64,000 nucleotides of DNA from Fibrobacter sp. (GTDB taxonomy: Bacteria > Fibrobacterota > Fibrobacteria > Fibrobacterales > Fibrobacteraceae), in NCBI GenBank assembly GCA_017526585.1, contig JAFXRC010000013.1, positions 1-64,000 on the forward strand, written 5' to 3'. Below are positions 58,020 to 64,000 of this stretch, one piece after another (the stretch's first letter is position 1; each line of letters opens with the position of its first letter). Under the pieces are notes generated by a model. It worked only from the letters and a program-made list of their open reading frames with translations. It did no database searches and was not told the DNA's origin. A program made the position numbers and the translations under genes.

Positions 58020-59132
58020 ATGAAAAAATATCTCTTGCTGACCATGGCTCTGTCTATGGGAGCCTTCGTTGCCTGTGGTGACGATTCCTCGAGCAGTCCA
58101 TCTGGTGCTGATGCTACAACGGAGTCCAGTTCGTCTATAGATTCTGCGGATATAAGCAGTAGCTCCGGAGATAAAAAGGATGCAACTCCTGATGAAGATA
58201 TTAGTAGTTCTAGCGGCGAAGAGTCGGGCGATGAGACCACCAAGGTTTCGGCGTTTTTTCCAGAAGGTTTTGATGCCGACAAGGTGGTTGCCTGGTATGC
58301 AACTGATGAAGAAACCATTAACGATAAAGGGCGGACCCTGACGATGGTGGAGGCCGTCTACCTGTTCAAGGACGGTTCCTTTATTGTCACCGAGCAGAAG
58401 GTGAAGAAAAATGAGAATGTTTCTATATTCGAAAATGCAGTTGTTGCAGAGGGAACCTGGACTGGCTCGACGGACTCGTTCAAGGAAGGCTCGTTGACGA
58501 TTGTCTTTATGGGAAATGATATTCCACTCGATATTCACGAGGGAAAGTTCTCTATTAGTCCGTTTGGTGTAGACGCTTACGAATTCACGTTGGTCGAATC
58601 GGATGTGCCTGAGGCAAGTGCTGTTACCGAAGAACCAAATAAAGATTCGGACGACAAGGAAGATCCCAACGGAACGGCAGAACAGTTGGCATGGGCGAAA
58701 TCGATGATCGCTCGTTCAACGGAGTCTGCTTCGAGGGTGGCCACGTTTGAAATTTCGGAACCGACCTGGGAAAGACTGAATACGAAGAGTGAAACCTACA
58801 ATGCGACCTTTACAATCAAGGTGACCTTAAGCGAAGGTGAATTCATTACCGAAGATTTGGATTACCCGACCCTTGCGATAGGGCAGTATCCGGTACACGC
58901 GATTGATTCGGAAAAAGACAAACTCCCAGAGCAATGGAATAATAATAAATGGGAGATTAAGGATGCCAAGGTGGTCGGGAATACGATGACGGCTACGATG
59001 ACGGAGAAAATCGACAACCTGAAGGTGGGACGCGCCTATGTCTTTGTCTCGACAAATAACGGTATGGATTCATCGATTGAATATAGCGAAGCGTTCTTCA
59101 TTGTTCCGCCAAACTATCAAGGTGATTTGTAG
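58020..59132 (+). CDS. Modular lipoprotein, domain A plus C-terminal beta domain
   Basis: This is a 370-residue lipoprotein: signal ending SMGAFVAC then GDDSSSSPSG and a long Ser/Asp/Glu linker. Domain A (about residues 75-200) parallels the previous gene: SAFFPEGFDADKVVAWYATD, MVEAVYLFKDGSFIVTEQK, GTWTGSTDSFKEGSLTIVF. The C-terminal part (about 215-370) is different: EISEPTWERLNTKSETYNAT, FTIKVTLSEGEF, and an Ig-like ending with NMTA-type strands and YVFVSTNNGMDSSIEYSEAF. The ATG at 58020 is chosen from AAGGAG six bases upstream, since the earlier in-frame ATG lies inside the terminator hairpin. The function is unknown; tandem paralog of the upstream gene. Confidence 0.82.
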   Translation: MKKYLLLTMALSMGAFVACGDDSSSSPSGADATTESSSSIDSADISSSSGDKKDATPDEDISSSSGEESGDETTKVSAFFPEGFDADKVVAWYATDEETINDKGRTLTMVEAVYLFKDGSFIVTEQKVKKNENVSIFENAVVAEGTWTGSTDSFKEGSLTIVFMGNDIPLDIHEGKFSISPFGVDAYEFTLVESDVPEASAVTEEPNKDSDDKEDPNGTAEQLAWAKSMIARSTESASRVATFEISEPTWERLNTKSETYNATFTIKVTLSEGEFITEDLDYPTLAIGQYPVHAIDSEKDKLPEQWNNNKWEIKDAKVVGNTMTATMTEKIDNLKVGRAYVFVSTNNGMDSSIEYSEAFFIVPPNYQGDL

Positions 59133-59143
59133 TTGAATCTTTT

Positions 59144-59168
59144 GGCTCCCACAGCGGAGCCTTTTTTG
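59144..59168 (+). terminator. Terminator after the second modular lipoprotein
   Basis: GGCTCC (59144-59149) pairs with GGAGCC (59156-59161), followed by TTTTTTG. Confidence 0.88.
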
Positions 59169-59205
59169 TTATATTGAATAGGTAACCTAAAACAAGAGAC
59201 TAAAA

Positions 59206-60174
59206 ATGATTATTCGTCCGCGCCGTTTACGCAAGAATGAAACTATTCGCAACATGGTGGCAGAAACCGCCGTCAACCCCGATTCCCTGGTGTACCCGAT
59301 GTTCGTGGTCGAAGGGGAGGGTGTAAAGGAAGAGATTCCTTCGATGCCTAACCAGTATCGCTTCAGCATCGATGAAATTCTGAAGGAACTTGAATCTTGC
59401 GTTGCCGTGGGCATCAAGTCGATTCTTCTGTTCGGTATTCCGAGTTACAAGGATGAGATTGCTTCGTCTGCCTACGATGACGATGGCGTGGTGCAGCGCG
59501 CGGTGCGTTCTATCAAGGCGAAGTTCCCGGACCTTTATGTGATTACCGATGTGTGCCTTTGCGAATACATGAGTCACGGTCATTGCGGCATTGTGAAGGA
59601 CAACGATGTCGATAACGATTCGACGCTCGAACTTTTGGCGAAAACCGCTCTTTCGCATGCCGAAGCCGGTGCCGATATGGTGGCTCCGAGCGACATGATG
59701 GATGGACGAGTGGGGGCGATTCGTGCAAAATTGGACGGCAATGGCTATACGAATATGCCGATTATGGCCTACAGTGCAAAGTTTGCAAGCGCCTACTACG
59801 GACCTTTCCGCGATGCTGCCGATTCCGCTCCGCACTTTGGAGACCGCAAGAGCTACCAGATGGATGTGCGTAACGGTCGCGAAGCCTTGCGCGAGGTGGA
59901 ACTGGACCTGGAAGAAGGGGCTGACATCGTGATGGTGAAGCCTGGACTTGCGTTCCTGGATGTGCTGCGTGGAGCGGCGGAAATGAGCAATGTTCACGTG
60001 GCCGTGTATAATGTAAGTGGCGAGTATTCGATGGTGAAGGCTGCTGCTAAAATGGGCTGGATTGATGAAGACTCCATTATCCGCGAAAATTTAATCGCCT
60101 TTAAGCGTGCCGGAGCCGACATTATCATCACTTATCACGCCAAAGAAGCGCTTGAAAAAGGTTTAATACATTAA
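59206..60174 (+). CDS. hemB: Porphobilinogen synthase (delta-aminolevulinic acid dehydratase)
   Basis: This is a 322-residue enzyme condensing two 5-aminolevulinate molecules into porphobilinogen. N-terminal [17 protein letters not shown] is typical. The zinc-binding cysteines are in [13 protein letters not shown], marking the Zn-dependent class. The Schiff-base lysines lie in [15 protein letters not shown] and [27 protein letters not shown] is the usual lid region. It is the second step of tetrapyrrole synthesis and sits between siroheme genes and hemL. The ribosome-binding site is weak (AAGAGAC); TATATT lies about 30 bases upstream. Confidence 0.96.
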   Translation: MIIRPRRLRKNETIRNMVAETAVNPDSLVYPMFVVEGEGVKEEIPSMPNQYRFSIDEILKELESCVAVGIKSILLFGIPSYKDEIASSAYDDDGVVQRAVRSIKAKFPDLYVITDVCLCEYMSHGHCGIVKDNDVDNDSTLELLAKTALSHAEAGADMVAPSDMMDGRVGAIRAKLDGNGYTNMPIMAYSAKFASAYYGPFRDAADSAPHFGDRKSYQMDVRNGREALREVELDLEEGADIVMVKPGLAFLDVLRGAAEMSNVHVAVYNVSGEYSMVKAAAKMGWIDEDSIIRENLIAFKRAGADIIITYHAKEALEKGLIH

Positions 60175-60304
60175 TTCAATGCGTTGTAAAACATTTTTTA
60201 CACAATTTATTGAGAATAAGTTGATTTTTTTGTTCTTTTTACTATAAAATGAGTTATATTTCTTTCTGTCAATAATGACACAAAACCATATTATGGAGAA
60301 TAAA

Positions 60305-60631
60305 ATGAAAAAGCTTATGATTCTTGCCGCTCTCGGCACTGCTGCTCTTTTCACTGCTTGCGGTGATGACTCTTCTTCTGGTGCTTCTGCTGGCTGCGAA
60401 GTTTCTGCTACTGACACTGCTGTGAAGATGGTTCAGTCCGTTCCGGGTTACGGCGAAACTACGACCACTTGGACCATTGACGGTGACAATATCACGATTT
60501 CTTATGACCCGGCTCCGGCTGAAGGCGAAAATGGCATGACCTACCCGAAGGGTGAACAGACCATCGAAACCTTGAAGGCTGCTGCTGACAAGACCTGCGA
60601 AGAATTCAACAATCCGTCGGCTGCACAGTAA
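60305..60631 (+). CDS. Small lipoprotein consisting of one domain B
   Basis: This is a 108-residue lipoprotein: signal peptide MKKLMILAALGTAALFTAC with lipobox, then GDDSSSGASAG. The body is one domain B (CEVSATDTAVKMVQSVPGYG, TTTWTIDGDNITISYDPAPA, MTYPKGEQTIETLKAAADKT, CEEFNNPS), sharing the spacing of the last domain of the lipoprotein at 56838-57923 (TTWTIDGDYITITMDP, TYPKGDQTLESLKATAEEAC). Two cysteines bracket the domain and could pair. GGAG lies six bases before the ATG at 60305; an upstream in-frame ATG only adds a polar extension. The codons are highly biased (GCT, TCT), suggesting strong expression. The function is unknown. Confidence 0.83.
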   Translation: MKKLMILAALGTAALFTACGDDSSSGASAGCEVSATDTAVKMVQSVPGYGETTTTWTIDGDNITISYDPAPAEGENGMTYPKGEQTIETLKAAADKTCEEFNNPSAAQ

Positions 60632-60660
60632 TCGTTTCAGAAACGAAATCGATTTTAGAG

Positions 60661-60691
60661 AATCCGACCTTCGGGCCGGATTTTCTATTTT
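60661..60691 (+). terminator. Terminator before hemL
   Basis: AATCCG pairs with CGGATT around ACCTTCGGGC (inner CC/GG pairs), followed by TTCTATTTTT. The T tract also supplies the TATTTT -10 of hemL. Confidence 0.75.
60686..60691 (+). promoter_or_regulatory. -10 element of hemL, predicted leaderless
   Basis: TATTTT at 60686-60691, 6 nt (TATAGC), ATG at 60698. No Shine-Dalgarno. Confidence 0.4.
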
Positions 60692-60697
60692 TATAGC

Positions 60698-61984
60698 ATG
60701 AACCATTCTTTGAGTGAAAAACTTTTTGCCGAAGCCAAGAACCTGATGCCGGGCGGCGTGAATAGCCCGGTGCGTGCCTATAGCAATGTGGGAGCGACGC
60801 CTCCGTTTATCAAGCGTGCTAAGGGTTGTCACATCTATGACGTCGATGGTAACGATTACATCGACTACGTGGGCAGCTGGGGCCCGATGCTTTTGGGACA
60901 CGCCCATGACGCAGTCATTAAGGCGGTGGCTGAAACGGCTCAGAATGGTCTCAGTTTTGGTGCGCCCTGTGGACTGGAATCGGAATTGGCGAAGCTTGTG
61001 ATGGAACTTGTTCCGAGCGTCGAGATGATCCGCATGGTGAACAGCGGTACCGAAGCGACCATGAGTGCGATTCGTGCGGCACGCGGCTTTACCGGTCGCG
61101 ACAAAATCGTGAAGTTTGAAGGTTGTTACCACGGCCATAGCGATAGCTTGCTGATTAAGGCGGGCTCGGGGATGCTTACCACCGGTAAGCCGAGCAGCAA
61201 GGGCGTTCCGTCGGATTTGGCGAAATATACGCTCACGCTCCAGTACAACGATGTGGCTGGCGTGAAGGAACTCTTCGAGAAAATTGGCGACGAAATTGCG
61301 GGCGTGATTGTGGAACCCGTTGCAGGTAATATGGGCGTGGTTCCTGCGAAGCCCGAATTCTTGCAGACGCTTTCCGAAGAAACCAAGAAGCATGGCGCTT
61401 TGCTCATTGTAGATGAAGTCATGACGGGTTTCCGCGTCGGGATTCATTGCGCTCAGGGCTTGTACGGAATCAAACCGGATTTGACGACCTTCGGTAAGAT
61501 TATTGGCGGCGGAATGCCGGTAGGCGCTTACGGTGGTCGCCTCGATGTGATGCAGCAGATTGCGCCTCTCGGTGGAATTTACCAGGCGGGAACCTTGTCA
61601 GGGAACCCTGTCGCGATGGCGGCTGGTCTTGCTACGATGCGTGAACTGAATTCGCACCCCGAATACTATGTACATGCCGAAACGATGACGAAGCGCTTGA
61701 TTGCGGGTTTGCAGGACGCGGCGAAGGACGCTGGAATTCCACTTGCTACAAACCAGGTGGGCTCCATGGGCTGTATCTTCTTTACCGAAGGCACCGTGAC
61801 CTGCTTTGCCGATGTGCAGAAGTCCGACTTGGATTTGTTCCGCCGCTACTTCCTTGGAATGCTCGACGAAGGCATCTACCTGGCACCGAGTCAGTTCGAG
61901 GCGATTTTCGTGAGCGCGGCGCATACCGAAGCGGATATCGACTGCACTGTCGATGCCGCACGTAAGGTTTTCAAGTCGCTGTAA
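60698..61984 (+). CDS. hemL: Glutamate-1-semialdehyde 2,1-aminomutase
   Basis: This is a 428-residue PLP enzyme making 5-aminolevulinate from glutamate-1-semialdehyde in the C5 pathway. Visible features are [20 protein letters not shown] at the N-terminus, the [18 protein letters not shown] block ([18 protein letters not shown]), [20 protein letters not shown], the cofactor loop with [13 protein letters not shown] and the PLP lysine Lys267 in [18 protein letters not shown]. Length is normal. It supplies the substrate of the HemB encoded just upstream. A 22-base palindrome (62056-62077) downstream acts as terminator. Presence of hemL implies a GtrA/HemA pathway elsewhere. Confidence 0.96.
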   Translation: MNHSLSEKLFAEAKNLMPGGVNSPVRAYSNVGATPPFIKRAKGCHIYDVDGNDYIDYVGSWGPMLLGHAHDAVIKAVAETAQNGLSFGAPCGLESELAKLVMELVPSVEMIRMVNSGTEATMSAIRAARGFTGRDKIVKFEGCYHGHSDSLLIKAGSGMLTTGKPSSKGVPSDLAKYTLTLQYNDVAGVKELFEKIGDEIAGVIVEPVAGNMGVVPAKPEFLQTLSEETKKHGALLIVDEVMTGFRVGIHCAQGLYGIKPDLTTFGKIIGGGMPVGAYGGRLDVMQQIAPLGGIYQAGTLSGNPVAMAAGLATMRELNSHPEYYVHAETMTKRLIAGLQDAAKDAGIPLATNQVGSMGCIFFTEGTVTCFADVQKSDLDLFRRYFLGMLDEGIYLAPSQFEAIFVSAAHTEADIDCTVDAARKVFKSL

Positions 61985-62002
61985 TTTCTATTTTTGAATA
62001 CA

Positions 62003-62034
62003 TCATTGCGAGGAGCCATAGGCGACGAAGCAAA
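62003..62034 (+). repeat. Dispersed repeat GTCATTGCGAGG family
   Basis: It reads TCATTGCGAGGAGCC, then GACGAAGCAA, after hemL. It resembles the copies at 21405-21440 and 11685-11715. Confidence 0.6.
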
Positions 62035-62055
62035 AGATTGCAAGGCGAATGAAGC

Positions 62056-62080
62056 AAAATCAAACTAGTTTGATTTTATT
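62056..62080 (+). terminator. Terminator after hemL
   Basis: A 22-base perfect palindrome (62056-62077; AAAATCAAACT and its complement) is followed by ATTTCTG. A second small hairpin GACGGC-GAA-GCCGTC lies at about 62098-62112. Confidence 0.75.
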
Positions 62081-62131
62081 TCTGAGCCGAAGTATCGGAC
62101 GGCGAAGCCGTCAATCTAAAAGAGGACTTAA

Positions 62132-63121
62132 ATGATTGTATCTTGGATGACCACCAACAAGTGTAACCTGACCTGCAAGCACTGCTACCAGGACGCGGGC
62201 GAGAACAAGGCTGCCGAACTCACGACGCCGGAAGCGCTCAAGTTGATTGACGAAATCGCGAAGGCGGGGTTCAAGATCATGATCTTTAGCGGCGGCGAGC
62301 CGATGACCCGCCCGGACATTGTGGAACTTGTTGCGCATGCCTCGAGCAAGGGACTCCGCCCGGTGTTCGGTACCAACGGTACACTCATTACGCACGACCT
62401 GGCCTTTGAACTTAAGAAGGCCGGTGCGATGGCCATGGGCATCAGCATCGATAGTATCGATCACGACCGCCACAATGATTTCCGTGGCCTCCCGAATGCA
62501 TTTGAACTCACGATGATGGGTATCGAAAACTGCAAGGCGGCGGGCCTCCCGTTCCAGATACATACGACGATTATGGACTGGAACCAGAACGAGATTTTCG
62601 ACATCATGGACTGGGTCAAGGAAATCGGCGCGGTGAATCACCAAATTTTCTTCTTGATTCCGGTGGGTCGCGGCAAGGAAATCGAAGGCCATGCCCTGCG
62701 AGTTGCTGAATACGAAGGTCTGCTTCGCAAGATTATGGAAAAGAGCCGTACGCTTGGCATTCCGGTAAAGCCCACTTGCGCTCCGCAGTTCCTGCGCATC
62801 GCTGACCAGCTGGGCATCAAGACTCGTTACAGCCGCGGCTGCCTTGCCGGCCTGGACTACTGCATCGTAAGTCCCATTGGCAAGGTTCGCCCTTGTGCCT
62901 ACATGATGGAAGAGGCGGGTGATGTGCACGATACGCCTTTTGACGAAATCTGGGCGAATGCAGAAATTTTCAAGAAGCTCCGTACCAAGGCCTATGCCGG
63001 TGCCTGTGGCAAGTGCAAGTTCAATGACCGCTGCGGCGGTTGTCGCGCTCGCGCCGCCTACTACCACGAAGGCGACTACATGCAAGAAGACTCCTACTGC
63101 GCTTACGGGAGAGGATTGTAA
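62132..63121 (+). CDS. Radical SAM/SPASM protein of the AhbC/AhbD/NirJ group
   Basis: This is a 329-residue protein. N-terminal radical SAM cluster CNLTCKHC (CxxxCxxC) in SWMTTNKCNLTCKHCYQDAG, IMIFSGGEPMTRPDI, GTNGTLIT, QIHTTIMDWNQNEIFD and VPVGRG-like segments are typical of the siroheme-decarboxylation/NirJ family. The C-terminal SPASM part has PTCAPQFLRIA, RGCLAGLDYC, KVRPCAYMMEEAGDV, then CGKCKFNDRCGGCRARA and DSYCAYG, giving the ligands of a second Fe-S cluster. It probably acts on a siroheme-derived porphyrin in the alternative heme pathway; whether AhbC or AhbD cannot be told. AGAGGA lies five bases upstream. Confidence 0.85.
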   Translation: MIVSWMTTNKCNLTCKHCYQDAGENKAAELTTPEALKLIDEIAKAGFKIMIFSGGEPMTRPDIVELVAHASSKGLRPVFGTNGTLITHDLAFELKKAGAMAMGISIDSIDHDRHNDFRGLPNAFELTMMGIENCKAAGLPFQIHTTIMDWNQNEIFDIMDWVKEIGAVNHQIFFLIPVGRGKEIEGHALRVAEYEGLLRKIMEKSRTLGIPVKPTCAPQFLRIADQLGIKTRYSRGCLAGLDYCIVSPIGKVRPCAYMMEEAGDVHDTPFDEIWANAEIFKKLRTKAYAGACGKCKFNDRCGGCRARAAYYHEGDYMQEDSYCAYGRGL

Positions 63122-63197
63122 TTGATTGATGATTGAGGATTGATGATTGATAATTACACATCATCCATCATCCATCATCCATTATCCATTATCAATT
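63122..63197 (+). repeat. Low-complexity inverted array upstream of tadA
   Basis: TTGATGATTG-type units (ATTGATTGATGATTGAGGAT and so on) are followed by CATCATCC/CATTATCC units that are roughly their reverse complement. The array directly abuts the tadA ATG and can form a long imperfect hairpin. Confidence 0.65.
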
Positions 63198-63686
63198 ATG
63201 TTCACCCCTGAAGATGAAAAATTCATGCGCATGGCGCTCCGCGAGGCGGAGAAGGCTTTTGATGAAAAGGAAATCCCCATCGGTTGCGTTATCGTGAAAG
63301 ATGGGGTAGTCATCGGTAAAGGCCATAACCAGATTGAGATGCTCAAGGACGCCACGGCCCACGCCGAAATCTTGTCCATTGGAACCGCCGCAAGTACCCT
63401 TGAAAATTGGCGTCTGGATGGTTCTACTTTGTATGTAACGCTCGAACCCTGCCCGATGTGCGCAGGCGCCATTTTGAATAGCCGAATCAGCCGTGTGGTT
63501 TATGGTTCCCCGGACACGCGCTTTGGTGGCTGCGGTACTACAATTGATGTCATTTCGAACAACGCACTTAAACGTGAAGTCGAAGTGGTAGGTGGACTTC
63601 TTGCAGATGAATGCCTCGGGCTTTTGAAGGCTTTTTTTCAGAAAATGCGCCTTGAAAAGGGTGATTCTGGAAATAAAGGCTGCTAG
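63198..63686 (+). CDS. tadA: tRNA-specific adenosine deaminase
   Basis: This is a 162-residue zinc deaminase converting adenosine 34 to inosine in tRNA-Arg(ACG). The CDA-type zinc motif is His55-Ala-Glu57 in ATAHAEILSIGTA and Cys85/Cys88 in LEPCPMCAGAIL. Further typical parts are MRMALREAEKAFDEKEIPIG at the start, SRISRVVYGSPDTRFGGCG, and a C-terminal LLKAFFQKMRL helix. The ATG at 63198 matches the normal TadA N-terminus. Upstream in-frame codons come from the low-complexity array. No Shine-Dalgarno is seen because that array occupies the leader region. Confidence 0.94.
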   Translation: MFTPEDEKFMRMALREAEKAFDEKEIPIGCVIVKDGVVIGKGHNQIEMLKDATAHAEILSIGTAASTLENWRLDGSTLYVTLEPCPMCAGAILNSRISRVVYGSPDTRFGGCGTTIDVISNNALKREVEVVGGLLADECLGLLKAFFQKMRLEKGDSGNKGC

Positions 63687-63694
63687 GGCTTTAC

Positions 63695-63700
63695 TATATT
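63695..63700 (+). promoter_or_regulatory. -10 element of the final lipoprotein gene, predicted leaderless
   Basis: TATATT at 63695-63700, CTAAAC, ATG at 63707. Confidence 0.55.
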
Positions 63701-63706
63701 CTAAAC

Positions 63707-64000
63707 ATGAATTTCTTTAAGCTTTTGACGGGCTCTGCAGCCCTTTTTGCCTTGTGTGCCTGTGATGGGAACGAAGTGGTTCTTGCGTTCAACACCCAGA
63801 ATGTTCCTCCGCAGACTTATTATCTTGAATCGTCCCTGAACGCGATACTTCCGACGGCTGATTCTGTCGAAGCGACGCCGGAGGCGATGAATACCCATCT
63901 TGAAGTTCGTGCCACGAATACGCTCTTGACCGCTTATGATGACGGTTCGGCAAAGTTCCAGCTGAAAATTGACTCGGTGGATTACAAGTCCGACAAGCGT
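63707..64000 (+). CDS. Lipoprotein, 5' part only (runs off the window)
   Basis: The first 98 codons of a lipoprotein are seen. Signal peptide MNFFKLLTGSAALFALCAC has a lipobox Cys, followed by DGNEVVLAFNTQNVPPQTYYL and a region with EVRATNTLLTAYDDGSAKFQ and LKIDSVDYKSDK. The reading frame is open to the edge of the window. The ATG at 63707 lies exactly 6 nt after TATATT and 20 bases after the tadA stop, with no Shine-Dalgarno. No family can be assigned from this fragment. Confidence 0.75.
   Translation, partial: MNFFKLLTGSAALFALCACDGNEVVLAFNTQNVPPQTYYLESSLNAILPTADSVEATPEAMNTHLEVRATNTLLTAYDDGSAKFQLKIDSVDYKSDKR

Noticed and set aside
63122..63197. Short tandem repeats considered as a CRISPR
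   Set aside because: Units are about 8-11 bp with no unique spacers and no cas genes nearby.

Overview
The window looks like a chromosome segment of a Fibrobacter species (phylum Fibrobacterota, a plant-fibre degrader). Four things support this. There are several proteins with the Fibrobacter succinogenes major paralogous domain (FISUMP, Fib_succ_major). There are many lipoproteins whose lipobox cysteine is followed by Gly/Asp and poly-serine tracts. There is a 1062-residue GH51 endoglucanase matching the architecture and size of F. succinogenes endoglucanase F (CelF). GH5 and GH43 polysaccharidases are also present. No transposase, integrase, phage gene, rRNA or CRISPR array was found; the only RNA gene seen is tRNA-Lys(CTT).

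Layout. 1-12.5 kb: 3' end of glutamate dehydrogenase, a triple-FISUMP secreted protein, a TrpB2-type synthase, a 56-residue orphan ORF, Ogt, a MurC/Mpl-like ligase, the agmatine-to-putrescine pair AguA/AguB, a DUF2914 membrane protein, and a radical-SAM/partner pair for putative DNA repair. 12.6-18.2 kb: a GH5 mannanase-like enzyme without a signal peptide, a diguanylate cyclase remnant, a TenI-like protein, a phosphodiesterase, RlmH, tRNA-Lys and PrfC. 18.2-22.7 kb: a FISUMP cluster (three genes plus a CsgG/TolB-like protein) with a 77-bp direct repeat. 23-31.4 kb: a DsbA-like lipoprotein, CelF, GlgB, and a GH43 enzyme gene split by one in-frame TAA. 31.6-36.7 kb: an HD-GYP response regulator and a 1324-residue hybrid histidine kinase. 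36.7-47 kb: a zinc-ribbon protein, a DnaA-family protein with an atypical DNA-binding signature, an epimerase, a lipoprotein, SlyD, a thrombospondin-type-3/OmpA protein, a LysM lytic transglycosylase and a beta-barrel protein.

47-64 kb is all on the plus strand. It holds an ankyrin lipoprotein, then a six-gene TonB2-type energy-transduction operon (DUF3450, TtpC, ExbB, ExbD, TonB, TPR). After these comes a tetrapyrrole region: a SUMT-HemD fusion, a CbiX-SirC fusion, HemB, HemL and an AhbC/AhbD/NirJ-like radical SAM protein. Together these point to siroheme, and probably to the siroheme-dependent heme route. Interleaved are three lipoproteins built from two recurring domains. TadA and a truncated lipoprotein close the window.

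General signals. A dozen or so genes carry a -10-like TATATT/TATTTT exactly 6 (sometimes 7) nucleotides before the start codon, with no Shine-Dalgarno. This predicts leaderless mRNAs; other genes have ordinary AAGGAG-type sites. Short palindromic repeats with a GTCATC or GTCATTGC edge recur between genes, and in three places run into coding sequence. One of these supplies the n-region of the TtpC signal peptide.
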